Origin: Polyangiaceae bacterium
GTDB taxonomy: Bacteria > Myxococcota_A > Polyangia > Polyangiales > Polyangiaceae
Direction: 5' to 3'
NCBI GenBank assembly: GCA_019637295.1
Contig: JAHBVX010000001.1
Location: 409,501 to 473,500, forward strand
Length of the DNA stretch: 64,000 nucleotides
Part shown: positions 54,047 through 61,829 of the stretch, piece after piece
Layout of the letters: each line of letters begins with the position of its first letter
Position numbering within the stretch: the first letter of the stretch is position 1
Notes under the pieces: generated by a model
Told to the model about the DNA's origin: nothing
What the model saw: only the letters and a program-made list of their open reading frames with translations
Database searches by the model: none
Position numbers and translations under genes: made by a program

Positions 54047-54964
54047 TCACCCACCACTCGCGCACACGATGCAGTCCACGCCGGGGTTCTGGGAGAGCAG
54101 CGTCTGGTGGACGGGATCGAACACCAAGCTGAAGGCGACCGTGTTCCAAGGGCAGTTCGCGTTGCTCGAGAGCAGCGACGGGGTGTGATGAACCGGCGCG
54201 ACAGTCAGGGCGGCGCGTGCACCCACTTGGAGTTCCACCCCGCCGGAGTGTTCGGTCCACGTCCACGAGGGCTTCTGGATGGTCAGAACGTCCGGTGGTG
54301 CGGCGCGGTAGGTGCCCGAACCCGTGTGGGCGCACCAGGCGAAGGTGTCGTAGTGCAGCTCTTCCTTGTGCAGCACCGCCATGCCGTCCTGGACGCTGAG
54401 GCTAGGGCAGTCCTTGGCGAACTCCTCCAACCCGGGGACGACGTCAGGCAAGTACTGAGCGTTGATGAAGTGGATCGAGAGCGCGGCGCCGTTGCGTCGT
54501 AGAAGCACCGAGAAGGAGTCGTTGTAGGACTGCAGGCCAGCGAGGGACCTACGGGTGAAGCCCAAGATCGCGTTGTTTGGCAGGGCGCTGCAGGGGACAG
54601 GGCTCCCCACCCACTCGTGCGCTACGAGCCGGAACACCTCCGGTATCCCCGCCAGGCGCTCCAGAACCCGCGCGCTAGCGTCGGAGGTGGGGTCCTTGCA
54701 GTCGAGCTCCAGACCCAGCTCCCAGGCGGTCGCCAGGGTGCCCCGTTGATGGCCCCAGGTGACGGTGGCGTCGATGCCCAGCGCATCCAACTTCGCTCGA
54801 GCCACGGCCTCTGCACCCGCGTCTGGAGTGAACTGGAACACACTGCTCTGGCTGCACGTCGGGGAGTGCAGCTGCGACGTGTCGACCGTGTCGGTGTCTT
54901 CACCGGTCGCGGATGAGCAGGCGGGTAAGAGTGCCAAGACCAGCAGCCAGGGTTTGCGGTTCAT
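54047..54964 (-). CDS. lipoprotein, unknown function
   Basis: A 305-residue lipoprotein with signal NRKPWLLVLALLPAC (start 54964; five codons longer to 54982 is possible). The mature protein has several Cys and no recognisable motif. An Asp/Glu-poor beta-rich composition and Trp-Thr-Trp segment near residue 230 do not identify a family. It stands alone between Cys-rich lipoprotein genes. Confidence 0.7.
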   Translation of the reverse strand: MNRKPWLLVLALLPACSSATGEDTDTVDTSQLHSPTCSQSSVFQFTPDAGAEAVARAKLDALGIDATVTWGHQRGTLATAWELGLELDCKDPTSDASARVLERLAGIPEVFRLVAHEWVGSPVPCSALPNNAILGFTRRSLAGLQSYNDSFSVLLRRNGAALSIHFINAQYLPDVVPGLEEFAKDCPSLSVQDGMAVLHKEELHYDTFAWCAHTGSGTYRAAPPDVLTIQKPSWTWTEHSGGVELQVGARAALTVAPVHHTPSLLSSNANCPWNTVAFSLVFDPVHQTLLSQNPGVDCIVCASGG

Positions 54965-55232
54965 GCAACGAAGCTTGTGCAACCGCCGTGCCGTCGTGTA
55001 CGGCGGCGGCTCGTGGGCAACATCGGAGTCGTGGAGGGATCAGGGTGAGCCACCTGGTACGGGAGGGATTCAGTCGCGGACGCGCGCAAACTTCCAGGCG
55101 CCTCCTCGAGCGCGCCTGCAGAGCTCTCAGCAAGGGCGAGTAGCACTCCTCCTCCCGACGTCCCGCGCACGGCGCGGTCCTCAGCAGTAGTTCGCCAGCT
55201 GCCGTGGCACGGCGGTTGCTGAGCTGCGCGCC

Positions 55233-55499
55233 ATGAGTTCAACGAACCGAACGCTGAGCCTTCTGCTGGGCCTCTCACTCGCGGTGGTGGGCTGTGTCGC
55301 CGAGGACGTCCCGAGCGACGCTGATGGTGAGATGGTGAGCTCCGAGTCCTTGAGGGACTGTCCGACCATTCTCAACGGCTGCTACGTGACGTGTCAGGGA
55401 GCCCAGCCGACTCCCGACGCGCAGTGCTTCCTCGACTGCGATGCGAGCTTTCGGCGCTGCGTCGGGCTCGAGGTCGAGGTCGAGCTGAACCAGTGGTAG
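55233..55499 (+). CDS. small Cys-rich lipoprotein
   Basis: An 88-residue lipoprotein with signal ending VVGC (Cys21). The mature 67 residues contain six Cys in two CxxxC sets (CPTILNGCYVTC and CFLDCDASFRRC), likely three disulfides in a small knot. Family unknown. Such short secreted Cys-rich proteins are frequent in myxobacteria. Confidence 0.7.
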   Translation: MSSTNRTLSLLLGLSLAVVGCVAEDVPSDADGEMVSSESLRDCPTILNGCYVTCQGAQPTPDAQCFLDCDASFRRCVGLEVEVELNQW

Positions 55500-55724
55500 C
55501 GCCGGGGTCGTGGCGGCCGCGGCCGCTCGGGCTGGCGGTGCCCGGTGATGCCCGACGCTGCCCGGCGACTTCGGCGACGACTCCGTGGCGCGGCCGAACG
55601 TGGCTCCGGAGCTCGACCGCTGGCTCTGCTTCACGCAAGCCGTGAGGCGGGCGCCCGCGCGCGCCCGTAGTCATTTCTTCCCCACGTCTTCCATCGCACC
55701 CGCGTCTGGCCCAACTTCCTCGCC

Positions 55725-56945
55725 ATGAACGTGCTCAAGTCGCTGATCGGGCCGGGCGCGCTGGCGCTCGCTTTCGCTGGGGCCTGCGGGTCGTCGTCCG
55801 GTGGTGGCGGGACGGCGGGCAGTTGCGAGGGGCTCTGCGCTCACCTACAAGCCGGCGTCGACTGCGCCGGGCTCGACTTCGCGACGTGCGTCTCCGAGTG
55901 TAACGCCATGGTCGGCTCGTGCCCGTCGCGCGCGAGCTCCGTGATCGACTGCTTGAGGGGGCTGCCCATCGAGTGCACCGGACAAGGTCAAGCGGTGGCC
56001 AAGGCCGTCGGCGCCGCGGCGAGCCAGCCGGTGACGATGGTGACGCCCACCTCGACGTTGCTGGTGATGGATGCGGCGTGTGCTAGCGCCGTGAGCGCGT
56101 TCCAGACCTGCGCGCCCGTCGGAAGCGGCGGTGGCTCGGGCTTTGGCGGGACGAGCGGCAGCGGCGGCGTCACGAGCGATGGCGGCGGTATTGGCGGGAC
56201 GAGCGGCAGCGGCGGCGTCACGAGCGATGGCGGCGGCATGGACGGCACGAGCGCGGGCGGCACGGGTGGCGCCAGCGGCGGCGGAACCGGTGGTGTCGCC
56301 GTGGACGAGTGCAATCCAGTCACGCTCTTCGGCTGCCAGGCCGCCGGTCCGGGCGCCACCTGCGATCAGGACAGCCTCAAGCAGGGCAAGTTCTCCTGCT
56401 ATCCGGCGCCGAACACCGCCGGCCTGTGCCAGTCGTGCAACAACTCCACGGGCCCCTACTGCGGCGCAGGCATGAAGTGCCTCGACGGCACCTGCGCGAA
56501 GTACTGCTGCAGCATCATGGACTGCGGGACTGGCGTGTGTGACAAGACCAACCTGTCTGCCTGGGGGATCGGCGTGTGTGTCAGCGCGGAGGGAAGCAAC
56601 GTGCCGGCCGACTGCAACCCGGGCTGGTACGAGCAGGAGCGTTTTCAGCAGACGGGTCCCAGCGGCGGCAACCGCCCCTTGTACGCGGCCTGCGTCGCGG
56701 GCAACGAGTGTCAGAGCGGGCTGTGTTCTCGCGGAGTATGCACCGCAGTGTGCGCCGCCCAGGCGGGGCCTATCATGACCTGCCCGGGCCCGGGCGCGCT
56801 CGCGTCCAACGTCACGCCCGCGTGCATCACCGTGCCGGAGACACCGGCGCTCAAGGTCTCGCAGCGTTGTCTGTTGAGCTGCAACAGCGGCTCCGTGTGC
56901 CCCCAGGGGACGACCTGCAGCAGCGGATACTGCATGAACTTGTGA
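55725..56945 (+). CDS. Cys-rich lipoprotein with Gly/Ser tandem linker
   Basis: A 406-residue lipoprotein (lipobox AGAC, Cys21). Residues about 33-130 form a Cys-containing helical domain (CEGLCAHLQAGVDC). A Gly/Ser/Thr linker (about 131-195) contains a 16-residue unit repeated twice. Residues 196-406 carry about 22 Cys in CxxC-type spacings (CQSCNN, CCSIMDCG, CQSGLCSRGVC). A disulfide-rich surface domain is likely. Function unknown. Similar linker and Cys style occurs in the first lipoprotein of the window. Confidence 0.8.
   Translation: MNVLKSLIGPGALALAFAGACGSSSGGGGTAGSCEGLCAHLQAGVDCAGLDFATCVSECNAMVGSCPSRASSVIDCLRGLPIECTGQGQAVAKAVGAAASQPVTMVTPTSTLLVMDAACASAVSAFQTCAPVGSGGGSGFGGTSGSGGVTSDGGGIGGTSGSGGVTSDGGGMDGTSAGGTGGASGGGTGGVAVDECNPVTLFGCQAAGPGATCDQDSLKQGKFSCYPAPNTAGLCQSCNNSTGPYCGAGMKCLDGTCAKYCCSIMDCGTGVCDKTNLSAWGIGVCVSAEGSNVPADCNPGWYEQERFQQTGPSGGNRPLYAACVAGNECQSGLCSRGVCTAVCAAQAGPIMTCPGPGALASNVTPACITVPETPALKVSQRCLLSCNSGSVCPQGTTCSSGYCMNL
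56145..56236 (+). repeat. 48-bp tandem repeat in the lipoprotein linker
   Basis: A 44-base block (56145-56188) is repeated exactly at 56193-56236, period 48, coding for GGTSGSGGVTSDGGG units. Exact identity at silent positions indicates a recent duplication, so the linker length is probably variable between strains. Confidence 0.85.
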
Positions 56946-57166
56946 GAGGGTCACCGGCGGTAGCCGCTGTCGACCGCGGGTTGCTCCGGCTCGGCTGGGG
57001 CGCTCCGCGGGACTCGTAGACGCGCGCCTCGGCGATGGGTTGGGCGGTCCCTTCGGCGGCGCGCAATAAAGTGGCCCCGGCTGGGTCGAGACGTGGGCCG
57101 GTCGGCGCGCTCGTGCCGCACGGCCCCCTGGTCGCCCACGGCGCCTCGTGAGATAACACCAGGTCG

Positions 57167-58504
57167 ATGAGCGATGGCCCCACCCGGGCGCGGCCCCTGC
57201 CCACCGTCGTGCGCTATGCCAAGGCGCGCGTCAGCGTGACCCGCGGACCCAACGTTGGGCTGGTTCACGAGAGCGCAGGGGTGCCGATCCGCATCGGGAC
57301 TGCGCCGGAGAACGACATCGTGCTCGCGGACGACACTGTGAGCCGTCGACATGCGGATCTCGAGCCCACGCCGCTGGGCATGCGGGTGAGGGACGTCGCC
57401 TCCACCAACGGGATCCTGCTCGGGGGAGTCCGGCTCAAGGACGCCTTCGTCCCCGGGGACTTCCAGATCGCGCTGGGTGAGACTTGGATCGCGGTCAACT
57501 GGCTGCAGGAGACCGTCGGGCGCCTGCAGGTCGCCATCGACCGGTTCGGAGACGTGCGGGGCAAGTCCCCTCGCATGCGCGAGCTGTTCGCCGATCTCGA
57601 TCGCATCGCGGCCACCGACGTGAGCCTGCTCATCGAGGGCGAGACGGGAACCGGCAAGGACCTGGTCGCCGAAGCCATTCACGGCGAGTCGTCTCGCGCG
57701 GGCGGCCCCTTCGTCGTCTTCGACTGCGGCGCCGTGTCCCCGACGGTGATCGAGAGTGAGCTGTTCGGGCACGAGCGAGGGGCGTTCACCGGAGCGCAGG
57801 CGCAGCACGCCGGCCTGTTCGAGCAGGCCGACGGCGGGACCCTCTTTCTGGACGAAATTGGCGAGCTCCCCCTCGAGCTGCAGCCGAAGCTGCTGCGCGT
57901 GCTGGAGAAGCGAGAGGTTCGAAGGGTCGGCGGCCGCGGCACCGTCTCCGTCGACGTTCGCATCTTGGCCGCGACGAATCGCAACCTTCAAGCAGAGATC
58001 GAGAAGGGCGCGTTCCGTCAGGATCTGTACTTCCGCTTGGCCCAAGCGCACGTCACCGTCCCCGCGCTGCGCGACCGCATGGAAGATCTGGAGCTACTGG
58101 TCGAGCACTTTCTCGCGCATGAGCGCCCCCCCAAGCCCATCACCGACGTCGCACCCCACATCTGGGACATGTTTCGAGCCCATCGCTGGCCCGGGAACGT
58201 ACGCGAGCTGAAGAACGCCGTTCAGCGCCTGGCCATCACCCCCGAGCGCCCCATCCAGGGCGGCGTGATCAGCGACGAGGCCAAGGGTCGCGTCGCGGAG
58301 GTGACGCAGTGGGTCGTGGGAGATAGCGTCGTACCGCTCCGCATCGCCCGCCGGCAAGCGGGGGATGACTTCGAGCGCACCTACCTCGATCAGCTGCTGC
58401 AGCGCACGGACGGCAATGTCACCCGGGCCGCCGCCCTGGCCGAAGTGTCCCGCCAGATGATGCAGAAGCTGATGCGCAAGCACGGACTCGGCGAAGGCCG
58501 CTGA
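57167..58504 (+). CDS. FHA-domain sigma-54-dependent transcriptional activator
   Basis: A 445-residue activator. The N-terminal FHA domain (about 20-120) has the phosphothreonine-binding pattern [17 protein letters not shown] and STNG. The AAA+ domain has Walker A GETGTGKD (about 157-164) and the sigma-54-contact loop GAFTGA (about 205-210). A Fis-type helix-turn-helix ends it ([21 protein letters not shown]). It would respond to a Ser/Thr kinase signal and open sigma-54 promoters. Such FHA activators are a myxobacterial speciality. It lacks a CARF domain and so is not RtcR. Confidence 0.93.
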   Translation: MSDGPTRARPLPTVVRYAKARVSVTRGPNVGLVHESAGVPIRIGTAPENDIVLADDTVSRRHADLEPTPLGMRVRDVASTNGILLGGVRLKDAFVPGDFQIALGETWIAVNWLQETVGRLQVAIDRFGDVRGKSPRMRELFADLDRIAATDVSLLIEGETGTGKDLVAEAIHGESSRAGGPFVVFDCGAVSPTVIESELFGHERGAFTGAQAQHAGLFEQADGGTLFLDEIGELPLELQPKLLRVLEKREVRRVGGRGTVSVDVRILAATNRNLQAEIEKGAFRQDLYFRLAQAHVTVPALRDRMEDLELLVEHFLAHERPPKPITDVAPHIWDMFRAHRWPGNVRELKNAVQRLAITPERPIQGGVISDEAKGRVAEVTQWVVGDSVVPLRIARRQAGDDFERTYLDQLLQRTDGNVTRAAALAEVSRQMMQKLMRKHGLGEGR

Positions 58505-58655
58505 CGCCGGCGAGCCCACGCACCGATTCGAGGCGCCCCGGCTCAAACTGGTGCAACAGCGCCGGCGCTCCGCCGCCAGTTCTCCCGCAATTCACGGCGC
58601 GCGGCCTGACGGCACGAAGCTCGCAAGGTGAGCAGGTCACAGCGAGGAGAGAGCG

Positions 58656-59507
58656 ATGACCTTCGACATTCGATTCTGGGGCGTTCGTGGCAGCATTGCG
58701 GCGCCGGGTCCCGACACCCAGCTCGTGGGTGGCAACACCAGCTCCGTCGAGGTGGTGTGCGGACAGCGACGCATCCTCTTGGACGCGGGGACGGGTCTGC
58801 GCCGGTTGGGCGACGAGCTCCTGAAGTCCGGGCCCGTCGATGTCACCCTGCTACTGAGCCATCACCATTGGGATCACATCCAGGGGTTGCCCTTCTTCGT
58901 CCCGCTGTACTTGCCCACCACACGACTACACGTCGTCGGTCCCGCTGCCGAGCGCTGCACCATGCATGACGTACTAGAGCACCAGATGACGAGCCCCGTC
59001 TTCCCGGTGCGACTCGATCAGGTGCCCTGTCAGCTCACCACCCAGGAGGTATCTCCTGGGGCGCGCTTCGACCTCGGAGACGTGCACGTGCGCGTGGCCA
59101 AGCTCAATCATCCCGGAGGGAGTCTGGCGTATCGCATCGACTACCAGGGCAAGAGCGTCGTGTACGCCACGGACACCGAGCACTACTCCTGTGTCGACCC
59201 CATGCTGTGTTCGCTAGCGGAAGGTGCAGACGTGCTGATTTACGACTCCCAGTACACCCCGGCGGAGTATCGCGGCGAGATCGGACCGTCGAAGGTCGGT
59301 TGGGGGCACTCCACCTACGAGGATGGCGCCGCGCTCGCCCAAGCCGCAGGCGTGGGCCGATACGTGCTGTTCCACCACGACCCCAAGCGTTCGGACGACC
59401 AGGTGCTCGAGTTGGAGACCCGCGCGCGTGGCCTGTTTCGAGCCTCGGTGGCCGCGCGGGAGGGGATGCACATCGCCCTTGGCTCGGTAGGAGAGGCGGC
59501 TGCTTGA
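58656..59507 (+). CDS. metallo-beta-lactamase-fold hydrolase
   Basis: A 283-residue MBL-fold protein with the metal motif HHHWDHIQG (about residues 69-77), a later His in LNHPGGS, Asp in YATDTEH and a C-terminal His in FHHDP. The N-terminal FWGVRGSIAAPG...GGNTSS is typical of the PhnP/cyclic-phosphodiesterase-like branch. It would hydrolyse a phosphodiester or similar. It lies between two sigma-54 activator genes and its stop overlaps the TTG start of the second, so hydrolase and regulator are probably made together. Confidence 0.9.
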   Translation: MTFDIRFWGVRGSIAAPGPDTQLVGGNTSSVEVVCGQRRILLDAGTGLRRLGDELLKSGPVDVTLLLSHHHWDHIQGLPFFVPLYLPTTRLHVVGPAAERCTMHDVLEHQMTSPVFPVRLDQVPCQLTTQEVSPGARFDLGDVHVRVAKLNHPGGSLAYRIDYQGKSVVYATDTEHYSCVDPMLCSLAEGADVLIYDSQYTPAEYRGEIGPSKVGWGHSTYEDGAALAQAAGVGRYVLFHHDPKRSDDQVLELETRARGLFRASVAAREGMHIALGSVGEAAA

Positions 59508-61048
59508 GTCTCGCGGTCGAGCTGGGCAGCGCGCCGCCCGAGATCCACGCTATCTTGGGCCCCCGGGTCATGTCGCGTCTGTCCCTGCTCGTCGATCTGT
59601 CGTCGCTCCTGGCGCGGGAGGTCGATCTCGACGCGCTGCTGTCCTCGGCGTGTGAGCGGCTGAGCGAAGCGCTGTCCGCCGACCGGGCCAGTATCTGGCT
59701 CGTCGACGCCGAGCAGGGCGACTTGGTGACACGGGTAGCCCAGCTGCCGGAGGTGCCTCAGCTGCGCCTCTCACTGGACCGAGGTATTGCCGGCTACGTC
59801 GCGCGCACTGGCGCCACGGTACGCGTGGACGATGCGACGCGTGACCCACGCTTCGATCCCAGCGTGGACAGGGAGACGGGATACACCACGCGCTCGATGC
59901 TCGTCGTGCCCATCCGTGAACACGCGGACGCGCCCGTGCGCGGGGTCGTGCAGCTCCTCAATCGGCAAGACGGCCCCTTCGACGAAGAAGACGAGCGCTA
60001 CCTCGAAGCGCTCGGGATGCAGCTCGCGCGCGCGCTGAGCCTGACCACGCTACGGGCCGAGGTGAGGGCGGCGCCGGGGGTGACGCTGCGGGGGCCGTTC
60101 AATCGTATCGTGGGACGCAGCGCGGCGATGAAGCGGGTGTACGAGCGCGTGGCCCTCGCCGCTCAGACCGACGCTTCGGTGCTGCTGTGCGGCGAGACGG
60201 GGACGGGCAAGGGGCTGTTCGCTCGGGCGGTACACGTCAACTCGTCTCGCCAGGGCGGCCCCTTCGTGGTGGTAGACTGCACGACGCTGCCCGCCCAGCT
60301 AGTCGAGAGCGAGCTCTTCGGGCACGAGCGCGGTGCGTTCACGGGTGCGGAACGCCGGGTCTGCGGCAAGGTGGAGACGGCTGACCGCGGCACGTTGTTT
60401 CTCGACGAGATCGGCGAGCTGCCGCTCGAGATGCAGGGCAAGCTGCTGCGGTTCCTGCAGGAGCGGGTGTACGAGCGGGTTGGAGGTCGTGAGACGCTGC
60501 GGGCGGATGTTCGCGTGCTGTGCGCCACCCACAGGGACCTGAAGCGCTCGGTGAGGGAGGGTCGATTTCGCGAGGACCTGTACTACCGGGTTCGGGTCGT
60601 CGAGGTCGAGATCCCGCCGCTGCGGGAGCGGGGCCGGGACGAGATAGTGATCCTCGCTCGTCACTTCGTGGAGACCTACGCCCAGCGCTACGCTCGTCCC
60701 GCGCTGCAGCTCACGCCGGAGGTGCTCGAGCGCGTGGCGCTGTATCCCTGGCCCGGCAACGTCCGCGAGCTCGAGCACTGGGTCGAGAGCGCGACGGTCC
60801 TGTCGCCGGATGGCCGCGTAGCAGACGAGCTGCTGCCAGCGCCACCCTCGGAGGGACCGAGTTCGTCGCACTCGGCGCGTGGGGGAGTCTGGCTGCCGGA
60901 TGGTCTCACCCTCGACGCGGCGACCCGTCGCTACATCGACGCGCAGCTTCGTGTCGCGGGTGGAAACCGAACCGAGACCGCGAAGCGCCTCGGGATCGGG
61001 CGCAACACGATCGGTCGCCTGCTCGGGCCCGGAGGCGAGAAGAAGTGA
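59504..61048 (+). CDS. GAF-domain sigma-54-dependent transcriptional activator
   Basis: A 514-residue activator. A GAF domain (about 22-185; ADRASIWLVD, GIAGYVARTGATVRVDDA) senses a small molecule. The AAA+ domain shows GETGTGKG and GAFTGA, Walker [11 protein letters not shown], and a Fis-type helix-turn-helix (GNRTETAKRLGIGRNTIGRLL). The start is TTG 59504, overlapping the preceding stop (TTGA), with AGGAGAGG about 8 bases before; ATG 59570 is an alternative that still keeps the GAF domain. It could regulate its hydrolase partner. Confidence 0.9.
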   Translation: MSLAVELGSAPPEIHAILGPRVMSRLSLLVDLSSLLAREVDLDALLSSACERLSEALSADRASIWLVDAEQGDLVTRVAQLPEVPQLRLSLDRGIAGYVARTGATVRVDDATRDPRFDPSVDRETGYTTRSMLVVPIREHADAPVRGVVQLLNRQDGPFDEEDERYLEALGMQLARALSLTTLRAEVRAAPGVTLRGPFNRIVGRSAAMKRVYERVALAAQTDASVLLCGETGTGKGLFARAVHVNSSRQGGPFVVVDCTTLPAQLVESELFGHERGAFTGAERRVCGKVETADRGTLFLDEIGELPLEMQGKLLRFLQERVYERVGGRETLRADVRVLCATHRDLKRSVREGRFREDLYYRVRVVEVEIPPLRERGRDEIVILARHFVETYAQRYARPALQLTPEVLERVALYPWPGNVRELEHWVESATVLSPDGRVADELLPAPPSEGPSSSHSARGGVWLPDGLTLDAATRRYIDAQLRVAGGNRTETAKRLGIGRNTIGRLLGPGGEKK

Positions 61049-61070
61049 GCGGCTCGCTCCCGGCCTGGGT

Positions 61071-61826
61071 CTAGCGGGACTCGTACACCGCCAGGGACGG
61101 CAGTTCGAGGGCGGTGAGGAAGCCCCCGTTGCCGCAGCCCGTGTCGATGCCGACGACGTTCTCGTAGGACCAGAGGTCCTTGGGATCCTCCGGGGTGAAG
61201 CTGGACAGCTCCGGCGGCAAGAACTCGGTGCGGGTGTGCCCGAACACCACGCGCTTTCCGCGGTAGTTGCGGAAGAAGTCCTCGTCGCGTACCCACAGCA
61301 CCGCGGAGGGCGGGTAGGGCAGCTCGCTGGGGTGCGAGAAGCCGCCCGTGGCCCGCTTGGGCAGACCTGCGTGCACGTACAAGGCGTGCGCGTCCTCGTA
61401 CCAATACGGCAGCGACTCGAACCACCCGACCACGTCGGGTGGGAAGAAGCTCCCGCTCTCGAACGCCTCTTGCTCCTCCGGTGTGGCGTGCTCGTCCTTC
61501 TCCGGTGGTGCCCGCCCGACGAACGAGCGATACGCGGCCAGGCAGCCGTGCGAGGGCGGCCGTACGAAGCCGGGCCAGCGCTCACGGCGCACGTGAAGCC
61601 AGGCGTCCTCGTGATTGCCACGCAGGGTCACCACCTTGGCGCGGACGCGCTGGGGCAGACGCCTGAGGTACTCCACGACCTGCTTGGACTGCGGACCGCG
61701 GTCGACGTAGTCGCCCAGGAACACGAGCGTGTCCGTCACGTCCAGGCGCGGCAAGCGCGACAGGAGCGTCATGAGCTGGCCGAGCTCGCCGTGGATGTCC
61801 CCGATGGCGAACGTGCGCTCTGCCAT
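61071..61826 (-). CDS. serine/threonine-type metallophosphatase
   Basis: A 251-residue calcineurin-like phosphatase. All metal motifs are present: GDIHG (9-13), GDYVDRG (about 38-44), GNHE (about 71-74), then VFGHT and IDTGC. This is the bacterial PrpE/lambda-phosphatase-like group that removes phosphate from proteins or hydrolyses Ap4A. Myxobacteria have many eukaryote-like kinases, so a protein phosphatase is a fair inference. It is convergent with the GAF activator and follows the glycosyltransferase gene by 3 bases, so both are co-transcribed. Confidence 0.9.
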   Translation of the reverse strand: MAERTFAIGDIHGELGQLMTLLSRLPRLDVTDTLVFLGDYVDRGPQSKQVVEYLRRLPQRVRAKVVTLRGNHEDAWLHVRRERWPGFVRPPSHGCLAAYRSFVGRAPPEKDEHATPEEQEAFESGSFFPPDVVGWFESLPYWYEDAHALYVHAGLPKRATGGFSHPSELPYPPSAVLWVRDEDFFRNYRGKRVVFGHTRTEFLPPELSSFTPEDPKDLWSYENVVGIDTGCGNGGFLTALELPSLAVYESR

Positions 61827-61829
61827 GGT

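Noticed and set aside
57167-61048. Either sigma-54 activator as RtcR for the Ro60-type locus
   Set aside because: They carry FHA and GAF sensor domains, not the CARF domain of RtcR, and lie 36 kb away.
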